Source: Gillisia hiemivivida | Lineage (GTDB): Bacteria > Bacteroidota > Bacteroidia > Flavobacteriales > Flavobacteriaceae | Direction of reading: 5' to 3' | Length of the DNA stretch: 44,421 bases | Assembly: GCF_007997295.1 (NCBI RefSeq) | Contig: NZ_VORY01000024.1 | Coordinates: 1-44,421, forward strand | Part shown: positions 36,057 to 44,421 of the stretch, piece by piece | Layout of the letters: each line of letters opens with the position of its first letter | Numbering within the stretch: position 1 is the stretch's first letter | Notes under the pieces: model-generated | Seen by the model: only the letters and a program-made list of their open reading frames with translations | Databases searched by the model: none | What the model was told of the DNA's origin: nothing | Position numbers and translations under genes: made by a program

Positions 36057-37280
36057 TTAAAGAGTGAGAATTTCAGCAACAACAAAAGTACTACCCCCAA
36101 TAAAGATGAGATCATCTTCTTTTGCATTGTTCAAAGCAACTTTATAAGCTTCTTCCACGCTTTTGTATGCGCTTCCTTTTAAATGGAATTGCAAAGCTGC
36201 CTTGAGAAGTACTTTTTCATCTAGCCCTCTCGGGATATCAGGTTTACAAAAATGGTAATTTGCATCTTTAGGAAATAGAGGCAATACATCTTCCAATTTT
36301 TTGTCACTTACAAATCCAAGAACTATATGCAACCGCTTATAAGTTTCTTTTTTCAACTGAGCTATGACATATTTTAAACCTTCCTTATTGTGAGCCGTAT
36401 CACATATCACTTTGGGTTTATCATGAAGTTGCTGCCATCTTCCTTGAAGCCCTGTGTTTTTAACTACAGAGAGCAAACCATCCGTAATATTTTCTGAAGA
36501 AATATTGAATCCGAGTAGCTGAAGTTCTTTCACTGCGGAATATGCTGTTATAGAATTTCTTTCTTGATAATCTCCCTTAAGATCTGATGCGAAAACTACA
36601 TTTTGAGAAGAAGGTAAAAGTATCTTTGCAGATTTATTTTTAGCTATCTTTTCGAAAACTGGAAAGGTCTCGTCTTGAAACTCACCAATAACCACAGGGG
36701 TATTCGGCTTTATAATTCCGGCCTTCTCTAAAGCGATCTCCTCTAGAGTATTTCCCAATATATTAGTATGATCTAAGCCAATGTTAGTGATCACAGAAAG
36801 TACCGGATTAATAATGTTTGTAGAATCTAATCTTCCCCCTAAGCCAACTTCAATAATTGCAACATCTACTCTTTCTTTACTGAAATAACTAAAGGCCATT
36901 CCAACAGTCATTTCAAAAAAGGAAAGATTATGCTGCTCCAAATAATTCTTATTGGAATCTATGAAAGAGATAACCTCATTCTCTGGGATCTCAAGGCCAT
37001 TAATTTTAATACGTTCTCTAAAATCGATAAGATGTGGGGAGGTATAGAGTCCTACTTTATATCCAGATTCTTGAAGAATGGAAGCCAGCATATGGCTCGT
37101 AGAACCCTTACCATTAGTGCCTGCAACATGAACCGTCTTAAAGGTCCTGTGAGGATTCCCTAAGAATTCTGATAAATTTATAATATTGAAAAGATCCTTT
37201 TTAAAGGCATCTGCACCTACACGTTGATACATGGGCAACTGCTGAAACATCCACTCAACAGTTTGGGAATAAGTAGACAC
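36057..37280 (-). CDS. folC: Folylpolyglutamate synthase/dihydrofolate synthase
   Basis: 407 residues. Mur-ligase-like ATP site HVAGTNGKGSTSHMLASIL, substrate loop YTSPHLIDFRERI, VEVGLGGRLDSTNI, and the C-terminal CDTAHNKEGLKYVI. It adds glutamate to dihydropteroate and to folates in the cytosol. Its start codon overlaps the stop of the TonB gene by one base, so it is the last gene of the exbB-exbD-tonB-folC transcript. The ~230 bases between its end and the tRNA promoter hold no gene. Confidence 0.96.
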   Translation of the reverse strand: MSTYSQTVEWMFQQLPMYQRVGADAFKKDLFNIINLSEFLGNPHRTFKTVHVAGTNGKGSTSHMLASILQESGYKVGLYTSPHLIDFRERIKINGLEIPENEVISFIDSNKNYLEQHNLSFFEMTVGMAFSYFSKERVDVAIIEVGLGGRLDSTNIINPVLSVITNIGLDHTNILGNTLEEIALEKAGIIKPNTPVVIGEFQDETFPVFEKIAKNKSAKILLPSSQNVVFASDLKGDYQERNSITAYSAVKELQLLGFNISSENITDGLLSVVKNTGLQGRWQQLHDKPKVICDTAHNKEGLKYVIAQLKKETYKRLHIVLGFVSDKKLEDVLPLFPKDANYHFCKPDIPRGLDEKVLLKAALQFHLKGSAYKSVEEAYKVALNNAKEDDLIFIGGSTFVVAEILTL

Positions 37281-38098
37281 TATTCAGATAATTTAAAATT
37301 GTAGGTAATGTATCCTGTTTGAACAGCAGGTGCATTAGAATCACTATTAAATCTTGTAGCTAAGGCAGCTTTCCTGGCTGGCTCTGTTAGACAAGTAGCA
37401 CTATTGGTAGTTCCTTTTTGTCCCGGACTTGCGCTTATAACTTGTCCATTTTGATTCACTTTGATCTCTACGACCACAATTCCAGACTGATTACAATCTT
37501 GCGGAATCTTCTCCTTATTCAATGCTTTTCTCCCACCTAATCTATAATTTCCATCACCATCTAATCCTGAACCATTTCCATAATAAGAACTAGCATTGGG
37601 ATCACCATCTCTGCTTCCTTTATCTCCGGCAACTCTGTCGTCCCCTTCACCCCCGGCTGCAGTCCCATCACTTTTCGGACCGTTCAAGATACTACTCATA
37701 GCATCTGTAGTAGACTTATCTGGAGTAGGATCTGGCTTCTTAGCTGGTGGTAACTTTTTAGGCTCCACCTTTTGCTCCTGAACTATAGGTTTTTTCTCTG
37801 CTTTTTTCTGAATAACCGGAGCTTCTTCAGATTCTTGAGTTACTACCTCTTCAACTTGAGTTTTAGGTTGAGCAACTACAGGAGGAGCAGATTTTTGTGG
37901 TGCAGATTTAATTGCTTCCGTAGGCTGTTTTTCTCCAGAACCCACTTCTGACGTACCAAAATTAATTGCTATTCCATTTTCTGGCGGTGGATCTAAATAT
38001 TGTAACCCAAAAATTAGTAAAATAAGTATGAGCAACACGTGTATTACTACCGTGATGGTGAAAGATTTTTTTTCGTGTTTAGTATCTAGAAAGCTCAC
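37280..38098 (-). CDS. TonB family energy transducer
   Basis: 272 residues. One N-terminal membrane anchor (ITVVIHVLLILILLIFGLQYL), then a long Pro/Lys/Glu-rich periplasmic spacer (~60-135), a glycine/aspartate-rich stretch and a C-terminal TonB-like domain (SGIVVVEIKVNQNGQVISA ... ARKAALATRF). With ExbB and ExbD next door it should pass proton-motive energy to outer-membrane receptors (TonB-dependent or SusCD-type). The linker is longer than usual in the glycine-rich part. Confidence 0.9.
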   Translation of the reverse strand: MSFLDTKHEKKSFTITVVIHVLLILILLIFGLQYLDPPPENGIAINFGTSEVGSGEKQPTEAIKSAPQKSAPPVVAQPKTQVEEVVTQESEEAPVIQKKAEKKPIVQEQKVEPKKLPPAKKPDPTPDKSTTDAMSSILNGPKSDGTAAGGEGDDRVAGDKGSRDGDPNASSYYGNGSGLDGDGNYRLGGRKALNKEKIPQDCNQSGIVVVEIKVNQNGQVISASPGQKGTTNSATCLTEPARKAALATRFNSDSNAPAVQTGYITYNFKLSE

Positions 38099-38111
38099 AG
38101 AGTTCTTATTA

Positions 38112-38513
38112 TTAATTTACTTTTTCAGGCTTAACAGCAAGTACAATCTTATATTTATTTCTGTTAGCAATGTCCATAACGTTCACTGCTTTTTCTATTG
38201 GCACTCCTTCTTCAGCCCTTAATATAATTGTTGGATCTTCAACCCCTGCTAATCTAGTGATAAGCGTGCTTTCTAAAGCACTATTGCTTATTCTGTCATT
38301 ATCTATATAAACCTGTAGATCTTTCGTAATACTTACAGAAAGATTAGATTTATTAGTAGTCTTCCCTTTTGCTTTTGGTAAAATAAGATCCAAAGCTTCT
38401 GGAGTGATTGTAGGAGAAGTTAACATGAAAAAGATCAATAACAGAAATACAATATCTGTCATAGAGCTCATGCTAAAATCTGCGCTTACTTTATTTCTAC
38501 TTCTTAATTTCAT
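38112..38513 (-). CDS. exbD: ExbD/TolR family biopolymer transporter
   Basis: 133 residues. N-terminal membrane helix MTDIVFLLLIFFMLTSP carries the conserved Asp of the proton path (SSMTDIVFLL). The periplasmic domain includes LILPKAKGK and ILRAEEGVPIEKAVNVMDIANRNKYKIVLAV. It forms the stator-like ExbB-ExbD complex with the gene one base upstream and works with TonB 13 bases downstream. Confidence 0.94.
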   Translation of the reverse strand: MKLRSRNKVSADFSMSSMTDIVFLLLIFFMLTSPTITPEALDLILPKAKGKTTNKSNLSVSITKDLQVYIDNDRISNSALESTLITRLAGVEDPTIILRAEEGVPIEKAVNVMDIANRNKYKIVLAVKPEKVN

Positions 38514-38514
38514 C

Positions 38515-39216
38515 TTAAGCAGGTTCGTTTAATAGGTCAAGGAAATCTACTGCTGTAGCTTCCATTTGATGAACCACTTTATCTGTTTTAACCACTAAGT
38601 GGTTATAACCTATGTAAGCTATAATACCTACTATTAATCCTGCTACTGTAGTTGTCATTGCAGTATAAATACCTTCAGCAAGTGTTCCCATTTCTGCTTG
38701 ACCACTACTTGTTGCCAAAGTGTGAAAGGCTAAAACCATCCCAATAACGGTTCCAAGAAATCCTATCATTGGTGCTGCCCCAGCAATGGTTGCCAAAACA
38801 CTTACATTCTTCTCTAGTTTATATACTTCTAATCTTCCCGCGTTTTCAATTGCAGTGTTGATGTCCTCCAATGGGCTGCCTATTCTGGAGATACCTTTTT
38901 CAGTTAATCTTGCTACAGGAGAATTATTTTGAGCACATCTAATTTTAGCCGATTCTATATTTCCGTTTAATACGCTGTCTTTAATTTGAAGCATAAAATT
39001 TGGATCTACTTGTGTGGCGGCTTTAATTGCAAATAATCTTTCGAAATAAATGTATACGGCTACAAATAGCAGTATAAATAAAATCCCGATAATGATCTGG
39101 CCACCCAAACCACCACTCATCATTAAATCAAATAACGAAAGAGTTTTCTCTTCTACGACAGGCTCAACCTCTAGGGCTGCTTGAGCAGCGTCGGCATCTT
39201 GGAAAAAGTTTAACAT
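38515..39216 (-). CDS. exbB: MotA/TolQ/ExbB proton channel family protein
   Basis: 233 residues with three membrane segments: the first at residues ~35-57 (GGLGGQIIIGILFILLFVAVYIYF), and the ExbB signature pair from VLATIAGAAPMIGFLGTVIGMV to MTTTVAGLIVGIIAYIGYNHLV. It is the first gene of the exbB-exbD-tonB-folC operon. No strong promoter consensus was found in the 59 bases upstream. Confidence 0.94.
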   Translation of the reverse strand: MLNFFQDADAAQAALEVEPVVEEKTLSLFDLMMSGGLGGQIIIGILFILLFVAVYIYFERLFAIKAATQVDPNFMLQIKDSVLNGNIESAKIRCAQNNSPVARLTEKGISRIGSPLEDINTAIENAGRLEVYKLEKNVSVLATIAGAAPMIGFLGTVIGMVLAFHTLATSSGQAEMGTLAEGIYTAMTTTVAGLIVGIIAYIGYNHLVVKTDKVVHQMEATAVDFLDLLNEPA

Positions 39217-39275
39217 AGATAAAATTAGGTTTGTTAGTGTAACGTGAGAATGTAATTTTAATTGTTGTATTGAAA

Positions 39276-40502
39276 CTATACTAATTGTTTTAACGCGATT
39301 TCAAAAGCAGTGCTACTAATTCCTGTTTTAGAACTGTTATTATTAAATGTGTTCTGGATTGCATTTTTTATAGTAATAGAAGTATCGTTAAAAATTGCTT
39401 CATCGGTCATATATACTCGTCTTTCCATGAAATAAGCAAACACTCTCGCCATACCACAATTTGCAATAAAATCTGGTACTACACTTACTTTTTCATCTGC
39501 ATATTCCATAATAGGGCCAAAGAAAATTTCTTTATCTGCAAAGGGAACATTCGCTCCACTCGAGATCATTTCTAATCCACCAACAATTAGTCTTTCCACT
39601 TGGTCTTTAGTTACTAACCTAGATGCTGCACAAGGAGCAAATATGTCGGCATTCAGATCCCAAATTTTATCGTTGATCTCTTCAAAAGGAATCAAGTTTG
39701 GATGTTTCAATGTATTCCCATCCTTATTAAGGAACAATTCTTTTATTTCTTCAAAAGAAAACCCGTCTTCATTTATCAATCCTCCAACACGATCTATAAT
39801 TCCTATTACTTTAACCCCCATATGAGATAAGTAATAAGCCGCTGCAGATCCTACATTTCCAAATCCCTGAACAATCGCTTTCTTTCCTTTTACATCTCCA
39901 CCATAAATTGAATAGTAATGCTTTACAGCTTCAGCAACCCCGTAACCAGTGATCATATCGGCAACAGTATATTTTCTAGATACATCTGGGGAATAAGTTG
40001 AATTTTCAAGAACCTTTATCACTCCTTGACGTAACTGTCCAATTCTATTGATCTTATCTGCCTCAGTTGGTTGAAAATGCCCATTAAAAACACCTTCCTG
40101 AGGATGCCATACACCACAATTTTCAGTTATTGGAATAACTTCATGAATTTCATCTACATTCAAATCCCCTCCAGTTCCATAATAGCTTTTCAATAATGGA
40201 GAAACCGCTTTATACCATCTTTCCAAAACACCCTTTTTTCTTGGGTCACTTGGATCGAAATTAATACCTGATTTTGCTCCTCCAATTGCTGGTCCAGAAA
40301 CGGTGAACTTCACCTCCATAGTTTTAGCAAGAGAAAGAACCTCGTTTATATCCAGTCCCTTTCTCATTCTGGTTCCACCACCGGCAGCTCCACCTCTAAG
40401 AGAATTTATTACTGTCCAACCTTCCGCTTCGGTTTCCGCATCTTTCCAGTTAAAAACAATTTCAGGTTCCTTATTTTCGTATAAATCGAGTAACTCTTTC
40501 AT
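39276..40502 (-). CDS. Glu/Leu/Phe/Val dehydrogenase
   Basis: 408 residues from ATG 40502, which opens MKELLDLYENKEPEIVF; an upstream in-frame start at 40535 lies before the -7 box. GGAAGGGTRMRKGL and the catalytic-lysine segment SGPAIGGAKSGINFD are visible, followed by a Rossmann segment GFGNVGSAAAYYLSHMG. The family oxidatively deaminates glutamate or branched-chain amino acids with NAD(P)+. The exact substrate is not assignable by eye; glutamate or leucine/valine are both possible. Confidence 0.9.
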   Translation of the reverse strand: MKELLDLYENKEPEIVFNWKDAETEAEGWTVINSLRGGAAGGGTRMRKGLDINEVLSLAKTMEVKFTVSGPAIGGAKSGINFDPSDPRKKGVLERWYKAVSPLLKSYYGTGGDLNVDEIHEVIPITENCGVWHPQEGVFNGHFQPTEADKINRIGQLRQGVIKVLENSTYSPDVSRKYTVADMITGYGVAEAVKHYYSIYGGDVKGKKAIVQGFGNVGSAAAYYLSHMGVKVIGIIDRVGGLINEDGFSFEEIKELFLNKDGNTLKHPNLIPFEEINDKIWDLNADIFAPCAASRLVTKDQVERLIVGGLEMISSGANVPFADKEIFFGPIMEYADEKVSVVPDFIANCGMARVFAYFMERRVYMTDEAIFNDTSITIKNAIQNTFNNNSSKTGISSTAFEIALKQLV

Positions 40503-40519
40503 ATAATTCAGTTTGAACG

Positions 40520-40527
40520 CAAATATA
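40520..40527 (-). promoter_or_regulatory. -7 box of the dehydrogenase gene
   Basis: CAAATATA reads TATATTTG on the minus strand, giving a ~11-base leader to ATG 40502. This supports the shorter start. No clear -33 TTG. Confidence 0.45.
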
Positions 40528-40565
40528 AAAAACAAAACCGCCCCTATTGGGAAAATTATAAAATA

Positions 40566-41630
40566 TTAGGGGTCATAAACTAAGCCTGCACAATGATCAT
40601 TTTCTGCTCCTGTTACAGAACTCAATACATTTATCTCTTCTCGTAATTTTAGCACTCCTAAGAACCCAAAAATCACGGCTTCTTTAAAATTTATAATTTC
40701 TGAAATTGGAATAAAGATCTTAGCAGTTGTCTTTTGTTGAAGAAGTTCCATTAAAAAATCATTAAAGGCACCGCCGCCGGTAACTAAGACTTCAACTTCA
40801 GGATCGTCTTTTATATTTTTTACTATTTCTGAAGCTATATGCTGGCAATACGTATTCAATATTGAAGGAATATCTTCTTCAAAATCCTTCAAAACTGGTA
40901 AAACCGAGGTGTTCACCCATTCTATACCTAAAGATTTAGGGGAGGCCAATTTATAAAAAGCAAGAGTCTCCAAGTGTTTATTTAAGTCAGGATTAAATTT
41001 CCCACTGCGTGCGATCTTACCAGCTTTGTCATAATCAAACCCTAGTTTTTCAGAATAATAATTAAGCACGGTATTTACGGCGCAAATATCATAAGCTATT
41101 CTTACTCCTTCTTTCTTGTTAGAGATATTGGCAAACCCACCCAAATTCAAACAATACGTATATTGTGCAAATAACAGCTCATCTCCTATTGGCACTAAGG
41201 GTGCACCTTGGCCACCCAAAGCCACATCTTGAACCCGAAAATCACAGATCACCGTTTCTTCAACCAGTTCTGCCAGATGTGGAAGGTTCCCTATTTGTAG
41301 AGTTAAACCATTCTCAGGTTCATGTTTAATGGTATGCCCATGACTGCAAACAGCATCCAATCCTTCGATTTTATTTTTCTGAATGAATGCTGTGATTAAA
41401 TCGGCTAAATAATCTGTATACTTTTCATCCAACTCCATTAACTCAATTGGTGATAAATTGAATGCGGTGCTCAATTTTTCTTTCCACGAATTGGAATAAG
41501 CGATGGTCTCTGCCTTCAATATTTTGAAGTCCCAATGCGCTCCTTTTGTAAAATGCACCCATGCTATATCTACTCCATCTAAAGAAGTACCAGACATAAT
41601 GCCTAAAACCTTATACTCGTTTCTTTCCAT
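40566..41630 (-). CDS. anmK: Anhydro-N-acetylmuramic acid kinase
   Basis: 354 residues from ATG 41630 (MERNEYKVLGIMSGTSLDGVD). The nucleotide-binding IMSGTSLDGVDIAWV, HGHTIKHEP, LNLGGFANIS and VTGGGAFNDFL motifs are those of AnmK. It phosphorylates 1,6-anhydro-MurNAc from cell-wall turnover to MurNAc-6-phosphate. It lies divergent from the acyl-CoA dehydrogenase and about 60 bases upstream of the amino-acid dehydrogenase. Confidence 0.95.
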   Translation of the reverse strand: MERNEYKVLGIMSGTSLDGVDIAWVHFTKGAHWDFKILKAETIAYSNSWKEKLSTAFNLSPIELMELDEKYTDYLADLITAFIQKNKIEGLDAVCSHGHTIKHEPENGLTLQIGNLPHLAELVEETVICDFRVQDVALGGQGAPLVPIGDELLFAQYTYCLNLGGFANISNKKEGVRIAYDICAVNTVLNYYSEKLGFDYDKAGKIARSGKFNPDLNKHLETLAFYKLASPKSLGIEWVNTSVLPVLKDFEEDIPSILNTYCQHIASEIVKNIKDDPEVEVLVTGGGAFNDFLMELLQQKTTAKIFIPISEIINFKEAVIFGFLGVLKLREEINVLSSVTGAENDHCAGLVYDP

Positions 41631-41654
41631 ATTCGTAAAATTAATTATTCTTAA

Positions 41655-41685
41655 TTGAATATTAGGGGTCAAAAAGGTATCTTTG
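41655..41685 (+). promoter_or_regulatory. Acyl-CoA dehydrogenase promoter
   Basis: TTG (41655-41657), 20 bases, then TATCTTTG (41678-41685), a full consensus match. The leader to ATG 41725 is about 33 bases. Confidence 0.65.
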
Positions 41686-41724
41686 TGCACTTTAAAAAAA
41701 TGAAATTTTAAAATAAATTACCTG

Positions 41725-42867
41725 ATGGATTTTAAACTTACAGAAGAGCATATAATGATTCGTGATGCTGCCAGAGATTTCGCTAATAATGAACTTTTAC
41801 CGGGAGTAATTGAAAGAGATGATAAGCAAGAGTTTCCAACCGAGCAGATAAAAAAAATGGGGGAGCTAGGTTTCATGGGAATGATGGCCTCTCCAGAATA
41901 TGGTGGTGGCGGAATGGATACGGTTTCTTACGTACTTGCAATGGAAGAGATCTCCAAGATAGATGCTTCTGCATCTGTTGTTATGTCTGTAAATAATTCT
42001 TTGGTTTGCTGGGGTCTAGACACCTTTGGTAACAAGGAACAAAAAGAAAAATACCTAACAAAGTTAACTACTGGTGAATCTATAGGTGCGTTCTGTCTTT
42101 CTGAACCAGAAGCAGGGAGTGATGCCACTTCACAACAAACTACTGCAATAGACCATGGGGATCATTATATCTTAAACGGCACCAAAAACTGGATCACCAA
42201 TGGAAGAACTGCAGATTTCTATTTAGTAATTGCACAAACAGACCGTGAGAAGAAACATAAAGGAATTAATGCTTTTATTGTTGAAAAAACCTGGGAAGGT
42301 TTTGAAATTGGACCCAAAGAGAACAAATTAGGAATTAGAGGAAGTGATACCCATTCTTTAGTTTTTAATGATGTGAAAGTTCCAAAAGAGAACAGAATTG
42401 GGGAAGATGGTTTCGGATTTAAATTCGCTATGAAAACATTAGCAGGTGGAAGAATTGGAATTGCTGCCCAAGCTTTAGGGATTGCAGGTGGAGCTTACGA
42501 GTTAGCTTTAAAATATTCTAAAGAACGTAAAGCTTTTGGAACCGAAATTTGTAATCATCAAGCGATCGCTTTTAAGTTAGCAGATATGCATGTTTCCATT
42601 GAAGCTGCTAGATTGTTAGTAATGAAAGCTGCTGTAGATAAAGATAATGCTGGAAATTACGACTTATCTGGAGCAATGGCAAAACTCTATGCTTCTCAAG
42701 TAGCTATGGACGTTTCTGTTGAAGCAGTACAAGTACACGGTGGAAATGGGTTTGTAAAAGATTATCATGTAGAACGTATGATGCGTGATGCAAAGATCAC
42801 TCAGATCTACGAAGGAACTTCAGAAATCCAAAAAATTGTGATCTCCAGAAGTATCATCAACGGATAA
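41725..42867 (+). CDS. Acyl-CoA dehydrogenase
   Basis: 380 residues, the short-chain/butyryl-CoA type length. FAD-binding signature AFCLSEPEAGSDATSQQTTA, the WITNGRTADFYLV segment, and the C-terminal catalytic Glu in TQIYEGTSEIQKIVISR are visible. It introduces the alpha-beta double bond in acyl-CoA and passes electrons to ETF, in fatty-acid or branched-chain amino-acid degradation. The short substrate range is inferred from similarity to butyryl/isovaleryl-type enzymes. It is a single-gene unit with its own promoter and terminator. Confidence 0.95.
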   Translation: MDFKLTEEHIMIRDAARDFANNELLPGVIERDDKQEFPTEQIKKMGELGFMGMMASPEYGGGGMDTVSYVLAMEEISKIDASASVVMSVNNSLVCWGLDTFGNKEQKEKYLTKLTTGESIGAFCLSEPEAGSDATSQQTTAIDHGDHYILNGTKNWITNGRTADFYLVIAQTDREKKHKGINAFIVEKTWEGFEIGPKENKLGIRGSDTHSLVFNDVKVPKENRIGEDGFGFKFAMKTLAGGRIGIAAQALGIAGGAYELALKYSKERKAFGTEICNHQAIAFKLADMHVSIEAARLLVMKAAVDKDNAGNYDLSGAMAKLYASQVAMDVSVEAVQVHGGNGFVKDYHVERMMRDAKITQIYEGTSEIQKIVISRSIING

Positions 42868-42886
42868 TCCCAAATTATATAAATAC

Positions 42887-42920
42887 AAAAAGCAGCTCTT
42901 TCGAGCTGCTTTTCTTTTTT
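42887..42920. terminator. Bidirectional terminator
   Basis: A perfect stem AAAAGCAGCTC / GAGCTGCTTTT with a 4-base loop and T's on the plus side; A's on the other side serve the convergent surface-protein gene ending at 42935. Confidence 0.88.
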
Positions 42921-42934
42921 AGATTGGTTACTGA

Positions 42935-44421
42935 TTATTTATCAGAAATGATGTTTTTAGTAAATACATCTCTGTCTGTTTTCACTTTTACAATGTACAC
43001 TTGACTTGTTCTCGTTCTAAAGTCCAGATTCAAGTTAGTAACATCTCCCTTAGATACTTTTTTCGCTTTATAGGTACTTAACAACCTTCCTTGCATATCA
43101 AAGAATTGAATACTCACATCAGATTTATAATCAAACTCATATTTGATATTCAATGTTTCTCTGAATGGTACTGGATAAGCGCTGAAGCTAGCAGTAAACG
43201 CAGCTTTATTGTTTTTGCCTGGTTTAGTAACTACTATGTTACTAAGACTTGCGGTAGAGCATGTCACTTCTGCGCCTCCAAACGTTTGAGAGCTTGAATT
43301 ACTGGTGACAGAATTTCCATTACAAGCCACTCCATGAACAATAACATATACGTCTCCCATCGCTGGAATTGGACCTACTTTAAAGTTTTGAACATTACCT
43401 CCTAGACTAGGATTAAAATTATATTGTCCAGGAGCCACAGTAGGCTTGCCATTGTTGACAGGATATTTTTCACATCCAATATATACATGTGCCTCGCTCA
43501 AAATAAAACCAGGAAGCATATTATATTCTACTGAAATGGATCCACCTTCGTACACAATTGTAGCGGTACCGGCTTCGGTTCCCTTATCTGTATTACACTT
43601 GGCTGCTCCTCTATAAAGAGTTAAGGTGGTAGAACCACTGTTCTCTTCAATTAGATTAGTCCATCCCCATCTGTTATTTTTAATCTCAGGAATGTCCAAG
43701 AAACATTGGCTAACTGCCTCATTAAATCCGAACACAGTTCCACATTCTGTAACACATGTTGGTTCTATTAAAGTAATTGCGGTTTGGCCCGAAAGACATC
43801 CATCATTACTTTTTGCAAAAACAGAATAAGCACCAGGACCATAGCCAGTGAACCCACCTATAGGATAGTCCATGAATGAGGCATCAGGTATATCTGCAAG
43901 CACAACAGGTACTTCTGAAGTCAGCAAGATTGCAAACCTTAAGCCTGTCGTTCTGGAGGTTACCAAAATTGTGCCTTTTAAAGTTTCGCAATCAGGATCT
44001 ACATCTTCAACAATAGGGTTTAAAGGTGAATCAAAAATTCTTCCAGTTGTAAACTCATAATCTGTAGTACACAATGTTACCTTATCTCTGGCAGTTAAAA
44101 CATACTCTGTTTCCTGATCAAGATCAGTATAAGCTCCTAGATAATCTCCGAAGGTTCCGGGACTTCCAGCAGATTTTTTCCATAAGCTGAATTCCAATCC
44201 TGCTGTATCACTATTCACAGCAATTGATGGAGCTTCCGCCAAACAGTCAATATTTGGTATTTGAGTAGTGAATTCTGGGTTAGGATTGATTGTAATACTA
44301 ACTGTTGTATTATCTGATTCGCATTCTGAATCAGGATCTTCAGGGCCTACAGTATATGTAAATACATAAGTGCCAGCTCCAAATCCACTTAAATCGATTG
44401 GACTAGATACCGAACCATCGG
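42935..44421 (-). CDS. Secreted protein with T9SS type A sorting domain, 3' part
   Basis: The frame is open to the right edge, so the start lies outside; about 494 residues are visible. Upstream parts have PKD/Ig-like repeats with cysteines (CETLKGTILVTSRTTGLRF, GYGPGAYSVFAKSNDGC). The final ~75 residues (FSAYPVPFRETLNIKYEF, FFDMQGRLLSTYK, YIVKVKTD) are the Por secretion-system C-terminal sorting domain (type A, TIGR04183). Such cargo is exported by the T9SS, usually cut by PorU and attached to the cell surface. Its activity cannot be told; it may be an adhesin or matrix protein. The segment between the repeats and the sorting domain (TLYRGAAKCNTDKG to GVACNGNS) is not recognised. Confidence 0.88.
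   Translation of the reverse strand, partial: DGSVSSPIDLSGFGAGTYVFTYTVGPEDPDSECESDNTTVSITINPNPEFTTQIPNIDCLAEAPSIAVNSDTAGLEFSLWKKSAGSPGTFGDYLGAYTDLDQETEYVLTARDKVTLCTTDYEFTTGRIFDSPLNPIVEDVDPDCETLKGTILVTSRTTGLRFAILLTSEVPVVLADIPDASFMDYPIGGFTGYGPGAYSVFAKSNDGCLSGQTAITLIEPTCVTECGTVFGFNEAVSQCFLDIPEIKNNRWGWTNLIEENSGSTTLTLYRGAAKCNTDKGTEAGTATIVYEGGSISVEYNMLPGFILSEAHVYIGCEKYPVNNGKPTVAPGQYNFNPSLGGNVQNFKVGPIPAMGDVYVIVHGVACNGNSVTSNSSSQTFGGAEVTCSTASLSNIVVTKPGKNNKAAFTASFSAYPVPFRETLNIKYEFDYKSDVSIQFFDMQGRLLSTYKAKKVSKGDVTNLNLDFRTRTSQVYIVKVKTDRDVFTKNIISDK

Noticed and set aside
35915-36127. A 70-codon minus-strand frame overlapping the folC end
   Set aside because: Overlaps folC in another frame and has no recognisable features.

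Overview
The window comes from a member of the Bacteroidota, almost certainly the family Flavobacteriaceae. The evidence is a low-GC genome, type IX secretion (T9SS) and gliding genes (PorP/SprF-like, PorV, GldJ, type A and type B sorting-domain cargo), PafA-type phosphatase, promoters of the TTG-N(17-23)-TAnnTTTG type, and very short 5' leaders. A marine Gramella/Salegentibacter/Zunongwangia-like genus is a guess from general gene content only.

Layout. 1-3528: a T9SS unit (3' end of a large type B surface protein, PorP/SprF-like partner, OmpA/TPR/PD40 protein) closed by a strong terminator. 3830-6587 (minus): a DUF4136 lipoprotein, Obg GTPase, and a single protein that fuses hypoxanthine phosphoribosyltransferase to adenylate kinase. 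6721-8397: purK-purE with promoter and terminator. 8626-11561: M3 peptidase, then an ECF sigma factor with a small ZAS-like anti-sigma partner. 11548-15343: a UbiA-like membrane protein and gcvP, divergently transcribed. 15537-18024: FabH-like ketosynthase, methyltransferase and glycosyltransferase, meeting PafA phosphatase tail to tail. 19801-21302: an MlaE/MlaF-type lipid transporter pair. 21303-21838: a gene-free stretch holding GC-rich nested hairpins. 21839-29824 (minus): manC, sprT-like, SDR, M28 peptidase, pdhC, pdhA, cdd, porV. 30177-33277: gldJ and murF.

33278-35830 is the accessory hot spot. Two tandem tRNA-Val(UAC) genes are followed by a tandem array of about 359-bp units. Each unit is a tRNA 3' fragment, the tRNA terminator and a tiny GIY-YIG nuclease gene. 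One nuclease copy is split by an intact two-ORF ISL3/ISAon1-type insertion sequence with an 8-bp target duplication, and the far end of the array carries two diverged solo ends of related insertion sequences. This looks like a minimal tRNA-targeting mobile cassette and is the most interesting thing in the window.

36057-39216 (minus): exbB-exbD-tonB-folC operon. 39276-42867: Glu/Leu/Phe/Val dehydrogenase, anmK and an acyl-CoA dehydrogenase. 42935-end (minus): C-terminal part of a large secreted protein with a type A sorting domain. Most of the window is conserved housekeeping sequence: purine synthesis, pyruvate dehydrogenase E1alpha/E2, glycine cleavage, peptidoglycan synthesis and recycling, and outer-membrane energy transduction, combined with core T9SS/gliding parts. 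PorU, often found between gldJ and porV in this group, is absent here.
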